Positions 11,301 to 20,119 of a stretch of 64,000 nucleotides of DNA are shown in pieces. The stretch covers positions 60,003 through 124,002 of the forward strand of contig ML014157.1 in assembly GCA_003615045.1 (NCBI GenBank). The letters are read 5' to 3'. The first letter of the stretch is position 1. Every line of letters starts with the position of its first letter. Both the position numbers and the translations under genes were made by a program. This DNA comes from Caulochytrium protostelioides (Eukaryota > Chytridiomycota > Caulochytriomycetes > Caulochytriales > Caulochytriaceae). The notes beneath the pieces were generated by a model. The model ran no database searches. It saw only the letters and a program-made list of their open reading frames with translations, and was not told the DNA's origin.

Positions 11301-14300
11301 TCTCCAGGTACGCACTGAGACCCTTGAGGGCCAGATCGAGCAGCTTATTGCTCTCTCGCAAATTGTCGAGCAGCCGCGCGTCGCTCGCCATCTCGATCAT
11401 CTTCGGGTTGTTGTACGCTTGCTGCATCACACGGCGCCACGTGCGGTCGACCGTCGTAAACCGCTTCGTCTCGACGGGCAGCTGCGCTGCTATGTCTTCA
11501 GCCGAGAAAATGGTCTCCAGGTAGAGCCAGTTGCGCTGGCAGGCCTGCCACGACTCGACCACGTCCTGCATAATGCTGAGCCGCGTCTGCCACTCCTGCA
11601 GCGCGTCGGCGAACGGCGCCTTGAAAGGCGACGTGGCCATGGTCTGCACGAGCACCAGGTGGTCGTCGAGCTGGCTCGTGACTTCGTCAGCCAACTTGAG
11701 GATATATGTCTTGGTCTCCTTGTACGGCAGAATCTGCATGTTGGTGCTGGACCAGTCGCTGGTAATCTTCTGTAGCGCCGACTCAATCGCGTATTCTTTG
11801 GCTGCGACTTCGGAGTGCTCGGTGATGGTCTTCATCTTGTCGAGCAGCCCGCGGCGCAGCAGGTCGGAGAGCGTCGTTTCAGGCGTCAAGCGCAGGCTCA
11901 TATCCAGCGATTTGCTCATTGCGTCCCAGTGGCGGGTGCGCATGCCGGGCTGGCAGAGCGCCTGGATGAGCGGCACGTTCACCCGGAAATCGCCCATCTC
12001 GTCGCGCATTTGCCCGCCCGCAATGACGATCTCCGGAATCGGCTTGCCGTTCGCGGTTGCGTTCGAGGTCAAGTTCTTGACCCATTTGGTGAGCTGGCGA
12101 TGACCGTTGTTGAGCGTGCGGTCGACATCCTCGAGCTTGATCTGATCAAAGCGGCCGTTCAGCCAGTTCGCGCGCGACTGCTGCCACTCCGCGATGGTCG
12201 TCCAGATGACCGCATACGGCTCGAACTCGCGCTGCAGACGAGCGGGCTCGTCATACTGCGTGACCGGCTTTCCGAACAGGCGCTCGCGAGAGTTAATCAG
12301 TGCCGCAGCATTGACGGCTTCCTGAAGTTCGACCTCGAGGCGGCGGACCTCCTGCACAATTTCGGGCGAGCGGTCAACATCCGCGGTGCGCGCTAGCTCC
12401 TGGATGCCTGTCGAGATCTGTTTGAGGCGCTCGCCATAAATTTCGACGTCGCTGTCGAACTGCCGCGCGAACGTCGTCTCGTCAACAGTCGTCTGGGCCT
12501 CGGCGGCCGTCATAAGGATCTGCGCTTTGCCAATCAAGCCGCGCCCGCGCCACATCGACTTGACCTCCTCGGCGCCTAGATCGTACTGATGTGACTCAAG
12601 CAGCGCCACGTTCGCCTGCATTAGCGACAGGTCGTTTTCAAGCGTCTGGATGAGAACTGGGTACTCTTCCGCAATGAACGTCCGCAACGCCGCGACGTCC
12701 TCAATCTTGACGCAGCGCTGCTGTAGACGAGTGTGGATCTGGTTGCCCGTCGCGAGGATCTGGGAGATGGCCCGGCGCGTCTTTTCAGCCAGCACATCCA
12801 GCACGACGCGATGGTAGTCGCGCCGAGCGGCTTGGCGGGGGCCCTCACAGCTGATATGGAAGAGCCCGATCTGGACCGCGGAGGGCAGGATTCGGTCGAG
12901 ATGGGCGGCCTGCTCCTGGTAGTGCAGCACGTCGGCCTCAACTTCCGCGAGCGAACGGTCCTGGGCCGCGTACTCGGCATGGAACGTTTTGATATCGCTC
13001 GCCATCTGCGGCACATAGGTCTGCCATGCCTCGTGGTAGCGCTGCAATGGGTCCAGCAGCGTATCGACGACCGTGACGAGCCGGTCGCGAAGCTGCGCCA
13101 CGCTCGGCTCTTCGAGTTCCGGCGTCGACAGACTTGGTCGCGCGTTCCAAAAGATGTTCGACAGCGTCAGAGCTTCGAGCTGGGGGAGACCTTTGACGCT
13201 CTCGAGAGCCTTGTTAAAGAAACTCATGAGAATCTGCTTGATGCGGTCGAGCGATAGTGCCCACTCGAGCCGGCCCTGCCGCCATGTGAGATCCAGGATC
13301 AGCAAGGGCTTGCGGTTCCAGGGGACCCGCGTGGTCCCGACGCGCAGGTACTGTGCCACGTGGGAGACCGAATGGATCTCAATGTCGGCTTGCTGAAGCC
13401 AGTCAGCGAAGGTCTGCACTGACCAAAAAATATGGTCCCGCAGACTGTCCTCCATCATGAAGCGCAAGCACGTCATGAAACGTTTCAGACGCGACAGCTG
13501 GTAGACCTCGTAGTTGTTCTCCCCCAGATTGTACCACCCGCGGTCGATCTCGCGGAATCCCGCGCGCAACACGTTAATGAGTCCAGGGATCCAGGCGTCC
13601 CGCAGCTGCGCTTTCGAGTTGGTGATGGACGTCAGCTGCAGCGTCTCGAACTCATCGATCTTGGTCATTTTGTTGCTACCCACGAGGAACATCTTGATCG
13701 ACTTGAGGATCCGGCGGCTCTCGGCGCGGAACTGCGTCAGGGTGCGGATCGCCTCGACCTTGGCCAAGCATGAGTTGAAGATGAAGGCCTGCTGGCGCTG
13801 CGGGAACGTGGGCTGCAGCGATGGGACCGCCTCGCCCGCCGCGCGATGGCACGCTGGCGTATATAGCGGCGGCCCGGGGCGCGTGTACTCGACAAACGTG
13901 CCGACTACGTGCGCCGCATTGGCGCGATGCCACGAAAGCACGACCTCGTCCGAGAGCGCGCTGCGGACGTCGGGGCGCAGCCACGGCTTGAGCTTCTCCT
14001 GCCGCGCGAGCGCGCGGTCGAGCATCCCATCGAGATCGGGCACTTCCACCGCCAACGCACCTGCCGCCGCCGCTGCCGCCGCCACCGTCGCGGGCATCGA
14101 GCGCTGCAACTCGAGGGCGTAGTGGTCCAAGCAGAGCTCATAGGTTATCTCGCGGATGGCCTGGTGGCGGTTGGCGACGGCGACATCGATGCGCTGCAAG
14201 AAGCGTTCGGGGTCTTCGACAAGGAAGTTGACATCTAGCCGCGGCAGCCACGACCGCACCGTCATCTCGGCCGGTAGCACCGAACTCGTCGCCAGACGGA

Positions 14301-15417
14301 CCTCTTCCTCCGCGGACGTCCAGTAGATGCCCCACAACTGGCGGCTGCGACTCCAGCAGATGGCCAGGCAGGGCTGCCACGTGCCCGCACCATGGCCGTC
14401 CGCACCCGCGGGCTTGCGCGCGCGCGCGGCAATAGGCACGCCGTACAGTGGGTCCTGTGTTGCATACTGCGCCAGCTCCGCGGAGGATGGCTCGCTTCCG
14501 TCGTCGGTCCGGTCGACTTGCAGCCAGCTCTCAGGCGACCGGTCCTCGTAGCTCTCGTCGTCAAAGAGCGACAGCGCCAAGCCCCACGTGGCCTCGTGGT
14601 CTTGGTCGTGGTCGTCCAGCTCCGCTGCTGCGGCGGAAGCCGTGGCGGCATGGGAGCCGGGGGCAGCGTCGCCGCTGCCGTCGGCACGGTCGAGCTGCGT
14701 CTGCAAGCGGAGATCTACGTCTTCGTCACAGAGCGCCCGGCGCTCCACGAGGTCATAGCGGCGGTATGCGCGGCGGCGGCGCTCAACATCGATGCGGCGC
14801 AGCGTTTTGCCAGGCAGCACCGCGTACGGCGTCATGACCTTGGGCTCGATCGGGAACGCACGCAGATGCGGCGACTCGCGCGGCGCATTCACGTACATCT
14901 GGCCGATCTGGTGGCGCACGGCGCGGTACGATTTCGGGCGCAGCGCGGCGCTGCCATTCGGCGCGGCCGGCGGCGTCGGCGCAAGGGCCGAGGCGGCGCC
15001 GGACCGCGCCGCCGAAGCCGCGGGCCGCACGGATCCCGTTGTTGTCTGTCGCACGGACGCTGTCTCCCCCGCAGCGGCAGTCGTCGACGGCCGTTGCGAC
15101 GGCTGCGCGGACGCGGCGCCGGCGGCGCCGGCGCCCGGGAGGGGCGTATCCTCTGTGTCCGCAGCGACATCGGCCTCCTGGTCGGCCGGCAGCGCCACAA
15201 ACGACTGAGACGCTTCGAGGATCGTGGCAGAACGCGTGGTCGTCGCGGCGGCGACCGAGTCCATAGACCCGAGCAGGAAGTCGCTCATGCGGTAGTTCAT
15301 GCTGGACTGGATCGTGTCCATCCACTGCTTCGTGGCTTTGGCGCTCGGCGGGCGGCCCTGCGAGGAGGGCGGGCGGCGCGCCGGCGCGCTGGCCGGGGCG
15401 CCCGACATGGCCGTCAT
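2359..15417 (-). CDS. axonemal dynein heavy chain, single-headed inner-arm type (DNAH1-like)
   Basis: This roughly 4352-residue AAA+ motor drives ciliary bending. The order is classical: a disordered Ala/Pro-rich N-terminal part to about residue 400, tail and linker to about 1600, then AAA1 with P-loop GPAGTGKT near residue 1642, AAA2 GPVGGGKT near 1923, AAA3 GPTGTGKT near 2283 and AAA4 GIGGSGRQS near 2637. The stalk coiled coils and microtubule-binding region lie around 2850-3250, then AAA5, AAA6 and a C-terminal domain ending in TGLAY. The sequence GAWACFDEFNRIDIEVLSV in AAA1 is diagnostic for dyneins. Length and stalk/AAA5 sequence fit the DNAH1/3/7/12 inner-arm group, closest by eye to DNAH1. 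The open frame extends to a TTG at 15441; the first ATG is at 15417 and another lies at 15408. A pyrimidine-rich TTTTCCAG directly before 15441 could be a splice acceptor, so an additional 5' exon is possible. No intron interrupts the 13 kb. Confidence 0.93.
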   Translation of the reverse strand: MTAMSGAPASAPARRPPSSQGRPPSAKATKQWMDTIQSSMNYRMSDFLLGSMDSVAAATTTRSATILEASQSFVALPADQEADVAADTEDTPLPGAGAAGAASAQPSQRPSTTAAAGETASVRQTTTGSVRPAASAARSGAASALAPTPPAAPNGSAALRPKSYRAVRHQIGQMYVNAPRESPHLRAFPIEPKVMTPYAVLPGKTLRRIDVERRRRAYRRYDLVERRALCDEDVDLRLQTQLDRADGSGDAAPGSHAATASAAAAELDDHDQDHEATWGLALSLFDDESYEDRSPESWLQVDRTDDGSEPSSAELAQYATQDPLYGVPIAARARKPAGADGHGAGTWQPCLAICWSRSRQLWGIYWTSAEEEVRLATSSVLPAEMTVRSWLPRLDVNFLVEDPERFLQRIDVAVANRHQAIREITYELCLDHYALELQRSMPATVAAAAAAAGALAVEVPDLDGMLDRALARQEKLKPWLRPDVRSALSDEVVLSWHRANAAHVVGTFVEYTRPGPPLYTPACHRAAGEAVPSLQPTFPQRQQAFIFNSCLAKVEAIRTLTQFRAESRRILKSIKMFLVGSNKMTKIDEFETLQLTSITNSKAQLRDAWIPGLINVLRAGFREIDRGWYNLGENNYEVYQLSRLKRFMTCLRFMMEDSLRDHIFWSVQTFADWLQQADIEIHSVSHVAQYLRVGTTRVPWNRKPLLILDLTWRQGRLEWALSLDRIKQILMSFFNKALESVKGLPQLEALTLSNIFWNARPSLSTPELEEPSVAQLRDRLVTVVDTLLDPLQRYHEAWQTYVPQMASDIKTFHAEYAAQDRSLAEVEADVLHYQEQAAHLDRILPSAVQIGLFHISCEGPRQAARRDYHRVVLDVLAEKTRRAISQILATGNQIHTRLQQRCVKIEDVAALRTFIAEEYPVLIQTLENDLSLMQANVALLESHQYDLGAEEVKSMWRGRGLIGKAQILMTAAEAQTTVDETTFARQFDSDVEIYGERLKQISTGIQELARTADVDRSPEIVQEVRRLEVELQEAVNAAALINSRERLFGKPVTQYDEPARLQREFEPYAVIWTTIAEWQQSRANWLNGRFDQIKLEDVDRTLNNGHRQLTKWVKNLTSNATANGKPIPEIVIAGGQMRDEMGDFRVNVPLIQALCQPGMRTRHWDAMSKSLDMSLRLTPETTLSDLLRRGLLDKMKTITEHSEVAAKEYAIESALQKITSDWSSTNMQILPYKETKTYILKLADEVTSQLDDHLVLVQTMATSPFKAPFADALQEWQTRLSIMQDVVESWQACQRNWLYLETIFSAEDIAAQLPVETKRFTTVDRTWRRVMQQAYNNPKMIEMASDARLLDNLRESNKLLDLALKGLSAYLENKRLAFPRFFFLSDDELLAILSQTRNIAAVQPHLRKCFENMASLEFGASDTKDAMPIVAMFSNEGERVPFVAPFVASGPAEAWLALLEQEMKKAMREVVRQGLTTYASTPRTQWILEHPGQAVLAASQTFWTAEVELAIKNDNLPAYYRKLLDQLQDVVVLVRGDLQPLQRLVLGDLIVIDVHARDVIKRLIDDQTRSVDDFAWISQLRYYWEEVEGGEEDLFIKIVNARFRSGHEYLGNTGRLVVTPLTDRCYLTLTGAMNIGMGGAPAGPAGTGKTETVKDLAKALAKQCVVYNCSDQLDYLAMAKFFKGLAASGAWACFDEFNRIDIEVLSVISQQVMTIQKATVAKQSRFMFEGVDLQLDPTNAVFITMNPGYAGRTELPDNLKALFRPVAMMIPNYAMIGEISLFSFGFSEAKSLAQKMVATFKLASEQLSSQDHYDFGMRAVKTVISSAGNLKRAEPETAEDLLLIKALSDCNLPKFLSDDVPLFQGILEDLFPGRFLPNPDYSDLIQAVKDAAEQLNIIPAESFLLKCIQLFETTRVRHGLMLVGPVGGGKTCTTRALSIALTLLSQRRPGIYKAVTMHPMNPKSVTMGQLYGEFDVQTHEWTDGLFSVMMREGAMGSSFDEEDSESAVGVRRHWYIFDGPVDAVWVESMNTLLDDNKKLCLSSGEIIKMTPDQTIFFEVGDLAFASPATVSRCGMIYMEPTALGVQPLIDAWIQQLPIGKDDTTTRPLLQSLLTRWVPLALDAAATAVQIMPTRGQVLVQNVCRLITALRAQPLDADEDVSDAAKLDPAKVIATEVLFCLLWGIGGPMDNASRAKFLVFIDSQVHAQPDQYFVPPFQGSLNWFDFCFRRREGVWVPWTDTKPMPTIDPIQMHPSDVMIPTAETIRNSYWLQQCLSAGISVICPGPTGTGKTAVIREVLLSEPTFLPIFINFSARSTANGTQDVIDSRMEKRRKGIFGPVLGKRAIVFVDDLNMPQLDLCDAQPAVELLRQWQDYGGWYDRAQVASFKAIQSMSMITALQSGPGKNPVTERFTRHNVVLAFDEVTPTTMTAIYETMLSKFGVGFPSEIQNLVPRVVRATLELYCTIRDTCLPTPQKSHYTFNMRDVSRVFVGLLAVAPADLATGGEHSDVVAEFGRAWRHEGRRVFMDRLVDDTDINWFLEAQTDCYVKHFPPLPEPIDAGETILYGNYLIPGRDVKPYVAIRDLKRLEKLMDEYLDEYNSLHPNNKMKLVLFLDAIEHVSRICRTLSQPNGHALLLGIGGSGRQSLAKLAIFMQEYEPFTVELSKNYGQKEWRDDIRKLLMNAGVENKKVAFLLSDTQLVSDACLEDINNLLNGGDVPNLYAPEDMAVITSTMQKSSVAASEMSKDQLFNAYLSRIRKNMHVVFCMSPVGDAYRQRLRMFPSLINCTTMDWFRTWPTAALRSVAAAQIAEMNDFDETTFDGIVSLCVTMHETVREGCLQVRQRLGRTIFVTPKSYLDLLNAYKQMLSVKRQELMSLRQRTSGGLTKLLNAAEDVRLLQAELNEMQPVLLRTSEETERTMIQLTQDKGEAQVIREDVERNEQSAAKKAEETQLIADEARRELDEALPLLDAAVQSLNSLSKNDVIEVRSMQRPPDGVKLVIEAVCIIKQVKPKRVDAGPDKPGKKVDDYWDVGKSLMSDPGRFLESLMNFDKDGLAETTIDKLRPYIDNPDFATEVISRVSKAATSMCQWVRAMEKYYWVSRSVEPKRQRLATAQKELDQTMMVLNQLRDKMREADDKIRQMEDAFDEMTAKKGELSRKVEECNVKLDRADKLINGLASEKERWQTSISHFDERIKNIPGDVLLASGIVSYLGPFNAQYRQSLTAQWSKVMKELAIPHTSGLTGLWDVLGDPTKLRTWESNGLPRDVLSRENALISEQSRRWPLFIDPQNQANKWIRQTYNGTTGAALECIKLTDRDFVRTLENSIRFGKPVLLENLGQELDPVLDPILQQQTWRQNGSLVIKMGDSIIPYHQDFKFFMTTKLPNPVYPPEVCATVNIVNFTLSPDCLEDQLIALVVAHERPDLEETRNQLAVANAQMQRDLGDIEDRILYLLSSVQGSPVDDERLIDTLQASKATSNDIKAKVATAEQTTREIEEIRRQYVPVAVRTRVLFFCITELAAVDPMYQYSLVWFLNQFNAALHASEKADTILARVQSINDYFTFSLFTNTCRSLLGKHKTLFAFLLASRITMTDQPEDFSLSEYQWLLAGAPATVAAAVDSAGTLANPAPDWLHERQWRDMAALAYGLPEGFRDVLHEFVHHLPEWRHVLVASRDPQNEALPFPCNAFRKLLLIKTLRADKLVPAMRQWVADKLGQRFIEPQTSRLMDVYTESTAMTPIIFVLSAGADPAASLYALADELRMAKRFSAISLGQGQGPRAEALIREGVERGYWVFLQNAHLAPSWMATLDRMLEHLSPERVHRDFRLWLTSRPTDKFPVSVLQAGIKMTVEPPQGLKANLLRTYAGLASEQHVFGVDITAEKQRKYGQPLLFSLTLFHALVQERRKFGSLGWNIPYEFTDGDFQISQKQLGMFLHEQDSPPFDVLRYLVGEINYGGRVTDDWDRRLMRFMLADFLAPKVLESSHVLATIAMPPIGSETAVEGTSGKDLIRPYYDVVKELPLTEFTEVYHLHENANISFAVREGSVLCETLVTLQPGGSTGGAGGGGGQSDAVLRDMCLALQKDIPKPFPLDAWQKKYPLNYHDSNPMVLLQEAVRYNRLLRVIHSTLVDLVKALSGQILLSTTLEAVCQSFNVNAVPQLWQARAYPSLKPLAAWVSDLVKRCQFLQTWANQGPPPVFWISGFFFPQAFLTATLQNYARKHQLPIDSLAFDFIIKKEAWQDIAAAPQDGAIIRGLYLEGARWDATQNALAEARPKELYAPMSAIHLLPSPHKKPAVHNQDAPDGVYLCPVYKTLLRAGTLSTTGHSTNYILAIELPSTMPEAHWIKRGVALVTGLAY

Positions 15418-16474
15418 GACCCGTGGAAGGGCCGCAATCAACTGGAAAAGGGAACGGGGCTCGTCCGAGCGGCAACGAGGGAGCGGGAGTCCCGTAGCGA
15501 CCTCGATGATGTAACCACGCGGTTAATGTTCAGGCGCGGACGGTCGTGTCGGTGTCGACTGACGACTGGCGGAGATCGCCGACGACGACGACGACGACGG
15601 CGGCGACTGGATCAATGGATCCGTGGATAACCGAAACGCCCGATCTGGTATGATACAAGCAATAAAAAAGTAGGGGTGAACACAGGTCGTGGGGAGGATC
15701 ACCATCCGCCACGTCGTGCCCGTCGTGGTCACGATCGCGCATCAACAGCGTCACACTCGTCGCGATGCAAACAACCCACGCCGCTGGGGCTGCCACAAAG
15801 CATTCTACACGTGGGCCCGACCTGTCGGCCCGCATGTCCGCAGGCGCCATTCGAGACGCGGCGTCGTCTCGTTTCCCAGGATACTCGGTCCGCCACGTGG
15901 TGTGCACGCGATCCCGGCCCGACGGTGCGCGCCGCCGCCTTCACGTCGATCCCGTTTGCGGCCCTGACGCGTTGTGCGCTCCTCGCTGCGGGCGGTCCCT
16001 TCGGCGTCGGCCGCTCGATCGCCTGCAAGGCATCGATCCTCACGGCCGGTCCGCGGCGGCGGTAGCGGCGGCGGTCGCGGCGGCGGTCGCGGCGGCTCGT
16101 CGGGATCGAGGGCGTCAGCCCACCGTGATCTGTGGCGGCCGCCGTCTCGTACCGCCCCGAGCCGCCATGGTGGATCAGCGTCTGGCTGGTGCTTGCAGTT
16201 CGTGCACACAGATCGCGGTCCCCAACGACCCGATGCGATTCAGCCGGGACGACGAAGGCGCAAGGGGCCGAGAAAGAGGGGCGGCTGGGGCGCTGTCGCC
16301 GCTGATGCGCTAGCAGCGCCAAGTGCGGCTGGGCATCATCCACAAAGGCGCAAAATTCGATTCAACGATGCATCCGCAGCAGCAAAAGCACAGAGGCATA
16401 GAAGTGCACAAGACGTCTACGACAACGACGGACTACAATCAATGTCATCAACGTGTTTATTTAATGTATTTCTA
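15418..16474. other. intergenic region upstream of the dynein gene
   Basis: About 1.06 kb lies between the dynein start and the WDR55 3' end, both minus. It has a GAC/CGG trinucleotide-rich patch near 15580-15610, an AATAAA-containing AT-rich patch near 15660, and a GGCGGC-rich segment near 16050-16095. Open frames of 130-215 codons exist on both strands but their translations are Arg/Pro/Ala-rich and unrecognisable. I cannot support a gene here. Confidence 0.5.
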
Positions 16475-18241
16475 TCAGTCCATGGCCGAAAACATGCTCT
16501 TGGGCTTATTGGCTTTCTTGGCCGCGAGTTTAGCCTTTTTCGAGTTCGGATTCACGGGGGGCTTCTTGGATGGCGGTGCCCGCTTCGTCGGTCGTGCCTG
16601 CGGGGTCGGCGCATCCGAATCTGAATCGCTGTCTTGGTCACGCTTCACCGCATTGTCGTCATCGGCATGACCGGCGGAATCAGCATCATCGTCAGAGTCG
16701 GAGGGAGCGGCGGGAGGCACGTCGCCCGATGGTGCGTCGCCATCGGCGTCGGAGTCACTCAGTTCGAGCGGGACCAGGGCGTCGTCAGGACCGGCGGCGA
16801 CGTCGTGCTCGTCGTCCTCGTCGTCGTTCTGCCCGTCGTCCTCGGCATGTGGCGGACGATCCACATCCTCGTCATCGCTCTCGTCTGAGCCGGTGGCGGG
16901 CGGTGCGGCATCGCTGTCGCTCTCAGCATCCGTGGCGGCATCGGCATGAGCATCGACATGAGCGGCTGCAGCGTCGAGATCCGCGTCCGAATCCCAGCTG
17001 TCGCGATCGCTGTCCTTGCCATTGCCATCACTGTCATCGCTGTCACGGTCGTCGTCGTCGCTGTCCTTCTCGGCATCCTCGTCATCGGGAACCGACTCGC
17101 CGTTCAGGCGACGCATGGCGGCCTGGTCCTTCTTGTGATTGCTCGCCGGATCCCAGATTGAGATGACAGACGCATTGGTCGAGGAGGCGATCCAGTCCGA
17201 GGCGGGCGAGGCCTGGACGCTGAGGATGGGCAGGCCGTCGGCCTCGCAGCCGATCATGTGGATGACCTGGTTCGGGTGGATCGAGACGGCGTGCAGCTTG
17301 CCGTCCGTGCCGCCGGTGATGATGGTGCCGTCTTCCAGCGCGGTCAGTGAGTCGAGGCCGCTCGAGATGTTCGTTAACGCGCTGACCGGGTTGCCCCACC
17401 CGTCGGTGCGGAACATCAGTAGACTACCCTCGTCGTTGCCCACGAGCGCATGCTTGTTGTCGCGGTGCATGAGGGCGCAGTTGAGCTCGGCGCCCTGCTG
17501 GTCCGAGACGTCGATCGGCGTGGTGGTGCGGATGTCGTAGATCGCCAAGTAGCAGTCACCGCCCGTCACCATCCACGTGGAGTCGCTCACCAGCGCCATG
17601 TCGGTGATGTACTCCTCGTGCTCCTGCCAGCGGCGCACGCACGCCTTCTTGCGCAGATCCCACAGCTTGACCCAGCCCGCGTCGTCGGCCGTGAGCACAA
17701 GGCTCTCGTCGATGTACTTGACGATATTGACGGCGTCGTCGTGGGCGTTCGCGCGCCGCGAGACGACTTTGGCGTTAGCGAGATCGATGAGGGCAAAGGA
17801 CTGATCCGCCGAGCCGCTGACGGCGCGCGAGGCTGCGTTCAGCACATCCACCGACCGCACATTCATCTTGTGCGCCTTCACGTCCATCAGCGGATCGATC
17901 GCGAACGGCGCTTGGCGCGTCAGCAGCGCCGCCACATTGTATGCTTTGCCGTTAATGCCGTGGGTATCGCCGACGACCGATCCATCGGCATGGCTGGTAT
18001 CATCGTCGTCCGCATCGTCCGCATCGTCCGCGTCGCTGGTTGCTGCCGCAGCGCCCGCAGAGCCCGGGACCATGGCGCGCGTGGCGCTGTCCCACAGGGG
18101 CGGTGCATAGAGGCGGATCCGGCCCGTGTTGCCGCCGACGACGAACCGCTCGACGCGATCGGTCAAGCAGAAGCTGCCGACGTCGTCGCCGACATCGAAG
18201 GAAAGCGGCTTCAGCACGCCCGCGGTCCCGTCGGCCGTCAT
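16475..18241 (-). CDS. JIP5: WD-repeat protein WDR55/JIP5, nucleolar ribosome biogenesis factor
   Basis: This is a 588-residue WD40 protein of the WDR55 (animal)/Jip5 (fungal) family, nucleolar factors linked to large-subunit rRNA processing. The propeller covers about residues 15-370 and includes WVKLWDLRKKACVRRWQEHE and EEYITDMAL, followed by a GSLLMFRTDGWG blade typical of WDR55. After it comes an exceptionally acidic Asp/Ser/Glu tract (about 375-550), then a Lys-rich tail with KKAKLAAKKANKPKSMFSAMD, resembling a nucleolar localisation signal. I chose the ATG at 18241 (MTADG) because the open frame upstream to 18727 is Arg-rich and unlike the family. The human protein is about 383 residues; the excess here is the acidic tract. 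Confidence 0.88.
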   Translation of the reverse strand: MTADGTAGVLKPLSFDVGDDVGSFCLTDRVERFVVGGNTGRIRLYAPPLWDSATRAMVPGSAGAAAATSDADDADDADDDDTSHADGSVVGDTHGINGKAYNVAALLTRQAPFAIDPLMDVKAHKMNVRSVDVLNAASRAVSGSADQSFALIDLANAKVVSRRANAHDDAVNIVKYIDESLVLTADDAGWVKLWDLRKKACVRRWQEHEEYITDMALVSDSTWMVTGGDCYLAIYDIRTTTPIDVSDQQGAELNCALMHRDNKHALVGNDEGSLLMFRTDGWGNPVSALTNISSGLDSLTALEDGTIITGGTDGKLHAVSIHPNQVIHMIGCEADGLPILSVQASPASDWIASSTNASVISIWDPASNHKKDQAAMRRLNGESVPDDEDAEKDSDDDDRDSDDSDGNGKDSDRDSWDSDADLDAAAAHVDAHADAATDAESDSDAAPPATGSDESDDEDVDRPPHAEDDGQNDDEDDEHDVAAGPDDALVPLELSDSDADGDAPSGDVPPAAPSDSDDDADSAGHADDDNAVKRDQDSDSDSDAPTPQARPTKRAPPSKKPPVNPNSKKAKLAAKKANKPKSMFSAMD

Positions 18242-20098
18242 GGGATGGGGCGCCCGAACGGCTAAGGATGGACGACCGAGCAAGGAATGAGCGTCAAGAC
18301 GGGCGATCGAGCGGTGATGGCGGGAGCCGGGGGTCTGAGGCCGTCGGAAATTCAGGCGGAAACGGCGGGATGGGTCGAGAAGACGACGAAGAGTCACCTC
18401 AAAACGATATGCATGAACCACAACGCGGTTGATAGCATAACAGCCAGATGGCACGGGTGCGATCAGCGCGTTCCATCGCCCCTGTCGTGCTTTTGTCTCA
18501 GAAGTGTGCAACGCATGAGCTCGACTGAGGGATGGTCTGTGGCGTCGGAGTCGGCATCGATGTCGGCCCTGGGAGGATGGGCGGCCGGCCCCCCGTCCGA
18601 CTGCCTTCGCCACGCATGGCGGAGTTCCCGTCAAGCGAGTACGGGCTGCCCCTCGTTCTGTGAGCTTGATGCCAATTTTGAATGAGCCATGGCCAAGCCG
18701 AGGATCATGCCGGATACTGGATCGCACTATTATGGTGTCACCTTGTACTCGACCCTGGTTTCCACCCGGATCGTTTCGAAGACCACCATGTACGCTGAAG
18801 CGATGCGATGTTGACAGTAATCAGCTCCGGCAACGGCCGCTGCCTAGTAGATATTCTTGATGGGGTTCTCTCGATGCGGGGCATCTATACTCGATTCACA
18901 CAGCAGTGATGATGTTATCTCGTGGCCTCCAATCACCGTGACTACGAGGAATACTTTGAGTGGGAGACGATCTTGAGAAGCTACTTATTTTTGTTTACCA
19001 TGATTGATAGACTGAAGTGCGCCCCCTCTTCCTTCTGCCGCCTTCTGACGGCACACTGCCTTTTTCCGTTGCCTTCGTGCCGCAGGCGCGTGACGCAATC
19101 ACCGTCGTCTGCGCGATCGCAGCGGTCGTTGGACGGAGGAGAGCCGGCCCGTGGGCCAGGGTCACCCACGGACTGGCTCCCTCGCGAGCGCATAGGAGCA
19201 CGATGACCACATGGTCGATCAGGCTGGAAGACGCTCATGACGTCTGATGGCCATCGCCCACGGCGATGGGCGTGGACGTCGTTACTGTTTTCGCGATGAC
19301 CCCCGGCGATCGCTCGGGGATGGCGCTTGTATGGCTCTGTATGGCTCATATCGCTATCGCAGTCGCTGGATCATGGTTTCCTGGCCTCATGGCTCGCTAG
19401 CGAGAAAGCATGGAGCCATCGCAGCATGCTTGCCGATGCTTGGTCGCGATGCTCATCGGCAGATCGGCGATGCCCGGGGGAGGCGATTGGCCCAGGGATG
19501 GCCTCATGGGGACGATGCCGAAGCCCATCGGGGCCACTGGGCCACGCGTCGGGTGTCGGGTAGGGGCGGGACGGCCTCTCGGTGGCCAGGGCTTGGCCGG
19601 AGGTGTCCCAGCCTGCCCGCCAGCAGCGTGGCCTTGGTCCTCCCGGGCAGCTGGCCCGACGGTCGAAGCCGCCTGCGCAAGCCCCGGGGACCTCAGCATG
19701 CGGCGCGTCGTGGGGCCTCCGCCTCCGTGTTCGCGGTCCCATGGAGAGCGGTCGTAGCCGTGGCCGTGGCCGTGGCCGTGGCCGCCGTCGGCGTGCACAC
19801 GCGTGCAAGCATGCCCGAGCCGCCTGCGGTCCCCGGCAGACCGCGCTGGCATGCTGGACCGCGCCGTCCTGGGGCCGCCCGCCGTCGGCGGCCGCGGGGT
19901 CGCACAACCCGCTACCCGGGCCTCCTGCCCGCCTGGCGACGAGGCGAGACGTCCCCAGGCTGCGTGGCACACGACCGCGGTCACCGAGAGACATCTCCAG
20001 CGGCGGCTGCAGGCGCCGGTGCCGCCGCCTCGCGCCGCCTCGCGTCCCTCCGATCCCGCGAGGCCCTCAGCACCGGGTCGGCCGAAACAACGTGGAAT

Positions 20099-20119
20099 GC
20101 TAGCATGCAGCATGCTAGC
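20099..20119. repeat. perfect 21-base palindrome
   Basis: The sequence reads GCTAGCATGC, a single A, then GCATGCTAGC: two perfect 10-base inverted arms around one central base. It lies inside the gene-poor region. It could be a protein-binding site or a chance event; no flanking mobile-element structure is visible. Confidence 0.8.

Noticed and set aside
18244-18727. N-terminal extension of the WDR55 frame
   Set aside because: The extra 162 residues are Arg-rich and unlike WDR55/JIP5, whose family start fits MTADG at 18241.
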